DNA of 8,696 nt from Nitrososphaerota archaeon (GTDB lineage: Archaea; Thermoproteota; Nitrososphaeria; Nitrososphaerales; UBA57), in assembly GCA_022572285.1 (NCBI GenBank), contig JACZWF010000056.1:1-8696 (forward strand), read 5' to 3'. Below are positions 6,914 through 8,696 of the stretch, piece after piece. The notes beneath the pieces were generated by a model. It searched no databases, was not told the origin of the DNA, and saw only the letters and a program-made list of their open reading frames with translations. Both the position numbers and the translations under genes were made by a program. The stretch's first letter is position 1. Every line of letters begins with the position of its first letter.

Positions 6914-8696
6914 TCTCTTTTATCCGCCCTTCCAAAGATGGATGTGGCGTTTTTGGAATTATCCGAAAGCCAGGCTCACCGAAGATATCAAGTCCTGATG
7001 TGGTGAGGGCAATCGAATGCATTCGGTATCGGGGGAGTAATCTAGGGGCTGGTTTTGCAACCTTCAACACTACGGGAAGCGATCTATACACGGTCAAGGC
7101 GTTTATTGACGGAGATGAAACACGCGAGTATATTATTCGAGGTTTGGGAAGACATGGACTTGCAATCCAATCCGAGGAAGAACCCATTTGGGGAGATAGG
7201 ATGAGGTTCGGCTCCTGGAAGTTATATGTAAAGGCTTCATCAGATGCGTCTTTATCAATTGCAATCAATAACTTGAATGACGAGCTTATGAATGGCGGTA
7301 GGGGGATTAGGGGAAGATTCTATTCATTTGGGAGCACGGTAGAGGTGTACAAGAACGTCGGCTACCCCATCGACGTGGCGCGCCTATATGGGCTTCTAGA
7401 TGAGCCGGTGGATGGCGACATGTGGGTCGCACATACCCGGCAGCCTACAAATTCTCCGGGTCTCTTGCCAATCTGGTCACATCCCTTTTCCTCTATGAAT
7501 GCTGCGATAGTTCATAATGTGGATATTAGCTCATTTGGTGCTAATCTTAAGTTTCTCCAGTCTAGGGGGGTGGAAAGCCTTGTTGGTACCGGTAGTGAGG
7601 TAATAGCATACTTGGTCGATTATCTTGTCAGGGTTGAAGGAATCTCAATGGAAGATGTAGGAGGCATCCTTACAAATCCATACGATCGACTTCTATCTAG
7701 AATGGGAACGGAGAAAGCGTCGAATCTTAGGCGGTTGATCCATAAATTTAGGGGAGCCCAGTTAGACGGTCCCTTTACAGTTGTGGCCGGCTATGGCACC
7801 AGTAGTGAGTCCTACCTGTTGGCACTCATCGATAGGTCAAAGTTCAGACCAATAGTCGTGGGAGAGGATCACGACCGTTATTTTGTGGCAAGCGAGGAGT
7901 GTCAGATTAGATCGATTTCTCCCTACGCTACGATATGGACTCCTGCTCCTGGGAGGTATGTACTAGCATCAACAAGGCGTGGGCTAATCGAGGAGGGAAG
8001 GGAGGACCGAGAGATTTTCTACGGATCTCTCCAGACAAGTGCGCCAAAGCTTCAGCAACTTTCAGTGACGACTACAGCGACTCCCCAGTTTGTGGATGCC
8101 GATGGTCTCAGTCATTACGAATTGAATTCCCAGATCGAGGCCGAATTCGAAGAGGGGAAAAAAGAGGTGCATGTCATTAATGTTAGTGGCCACAGGTACA
8201 TTGGGTTCAACCTAAAAGTTGGCACCAAGCTTGTACTTCACGGCATCGCTGGAAATTGTTTAGGTAACTTCAACCAAGGTGGCAACATTGTTGTTAAAGG
8301 AAACGTTGCAGACGATGTTGGGGATGTAATGCACTCTGGCAGGATAGTAATCCATGGCGATGCAAGAGATGTACTGGGTCAGGCATTACAGGGGGGAAGG
8401 ATCTTGGTAAGGGGCAACGTTGGTAATAGGGCAGTAATACAAATGAGAGAATACAGAGATTCGAAACCTGCCGTGGTCATCGGTGGAAGGGGCGATGACT
8501 ATTTTGGAGAGTACATGGCGGGTGGGGTCGCAATTCTCTTGGGCCTAAATACAATCGACGCAGATTATCCTGGTCAGCTTGTTGGTGAATTTTTAGCAAC
8601 TGGGATGTTAGGAGGCACCATTTATATTCGGGGCGGGGTAAGGTCTGATTCGATCGGCCTCTCACCTCCAAGAGCCGATGTATTGAACTACCTAGA
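6913..8696 (+). CDS. Glutamate synthase class II glutamine amidotransferase fused to GXGXG beta-helix domain, 3'-truncated
   Basis: One uninterrupted frame from 6838 to the right edge. From the proposed start, C11 (base 6943) is the N-terminal nucleophile in GCGVFGIIRKPG; Ntn amidotransferases expose it by removing Met or a short propeptide. YRGSNLGAGFA, HTRQPTNSPG with R176, and HPFS complete the glutaminase signature, but the usual HNG reads HNV (202-203) and TDSE reads TGSE (G227). Residues from about 419 to the edge are a glycine-rich beta-helix (GGNIVVKGNV, SGRIVIHGD, GGRILVRGNV, GGTIYIRGGV), the GXGXG domain of glutamate synthase. The domains channel and position ammonia for the FMN subunit encoded upstream. 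No ATG, GTG, TTG or CTG exists in frame before C11; ATC at 6913 overlaps the previous stop as TAATC and follows GGGGGTG by seven bases, so I choose it, with ATC 6922 as alternative. The C-terminus lies beyond the window. Confidence 0.85.
   Translation, partial: MSFIRPSKDGCGVFGIIRKPGSPKISSPDVVRAIECIRYRGSNLGAGFATFNTTGSDLYTVKAFIDGDETREYIIRGLGRHGLAIQSEEEPIWGDRMRFGSWKLYVKASSDASLSIAINNLNDELMNGGRGIRGRFYSFGSTVEVYKNVGYPIDVARLYGLLDEPVDGDMWVAHTRQPTNSPGLLPIWSHPFSSMNAAIVHNVDISSFGANLKFLQSRGVESLVGTGSEVIAYLVDYLVRVEGISMEDVGGILTNPYDRLLSRMGTEKASNLRRLIHKFRGAQLDGPFTVVAGYGTSSESYLLALIDRSKFRPIVVGEDHDRYFVASEECQIRSISPYATIWTPAPGRYVLASTRRGLIEEGREDREIFYGSLQTSAPKLQQLSVTTTATPQFVDADGLSHYELNSQIEAEFEEGKKEVHVINVSGHRYIGFNLKVGTKLVLHGIAGNCLGNFNQGGNIVVKGNVADDVGDVMHSGRIVIHGDARDVLGQALQGGRILVRGNVGNRAVIQMREYRDSKPAVVIGGRGDDYFGEYMAGGVAILLGLNTIDADYPGQLVGEFLATGMLGGTIYIRGGVRSDSIGLSPPRADVLNYL

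Noticed and set aside
6870..7268. A 132-residue minus-strand open frame.
   Set aside because: Antisense to the amidotransferase domain, whose conserved Cys and RG motifs show the plus strand is coding.
7935..8180. An 81-residue plus-strand open frame in another frame of the amidotransferase gene.
   Set aside because: Overlaps the continuous amidotransferase-GXGXG frame and has no recognisable motif.

Overview
The window looks archaeal. It carries an RtcB/archease tRNA-ligation pair, a PAC2-family proteasome-assembly chaperone homologue, a one-domain Lrp/AsnC regulator, a split archaeal-type glutamate synthase and a compact asparagine synthetase. TATA elements sit about 25 nt before the expected transcription starts. 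Base composition is moderate and the genes are tightly packed. I cannot name the lineage from this evidence; a TACK-type archaeon is only a guess. There are no rRNA, tRNA, CRISPR or insertion-sequence signals, and no gene-free stretch longer than 300 bases.

Layout. (1) Bases 2-1024 (+) are the 3' part of an asparagine synthetase-like gene whose glutaminase half lies mostly upstream of the window. (2) Bases 1058-4448 (-) hold four genes on one strand, read from right to left: an Lrp/AsnC regulator, a PAC2-family protein, rtcB and archease. The last two are 2 nt apart and form a functional pair: RtcB ligates RNA ends and archease promotes its guanylylation and turnover. TATA-like elements before the PAC2 gene and before rtcB suggest several transcription units rather than one long operon. 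(3) Bases 4449-4540 are a divergent control region with one TATA box readable in both directions and a near-perfect 16-bp palindrome at the expected regulator transcription start. (4) From about 4541 to the right edge (+) lie two genes of a glutamate synthase. The first is an FMN/iron-sulphur synthase subunit whose synthase domain is followed by a second, degenerate copy of itself. The second is a class II glutamine amidotransferase joined directly to the GXGXG beta-helix domain, and it runs off the window.

Taken together, the right half is a nitrogen-assimilation locus with its own divergent regulator. The most notable points are: the tandem duplicated synthase domain whose second copy has lost its iron-sulphur loop; substitutions at two normally invariant positions of the glutaminase active site (HNG to HNV, TDSE to TGSE) although the catalytic Cys is kept; and the absence of any ATG/GTG/TTG start codon where either glutamate synthase gene should begin. 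No wholly new system is evident; the oddities are in this glutamate synthase.
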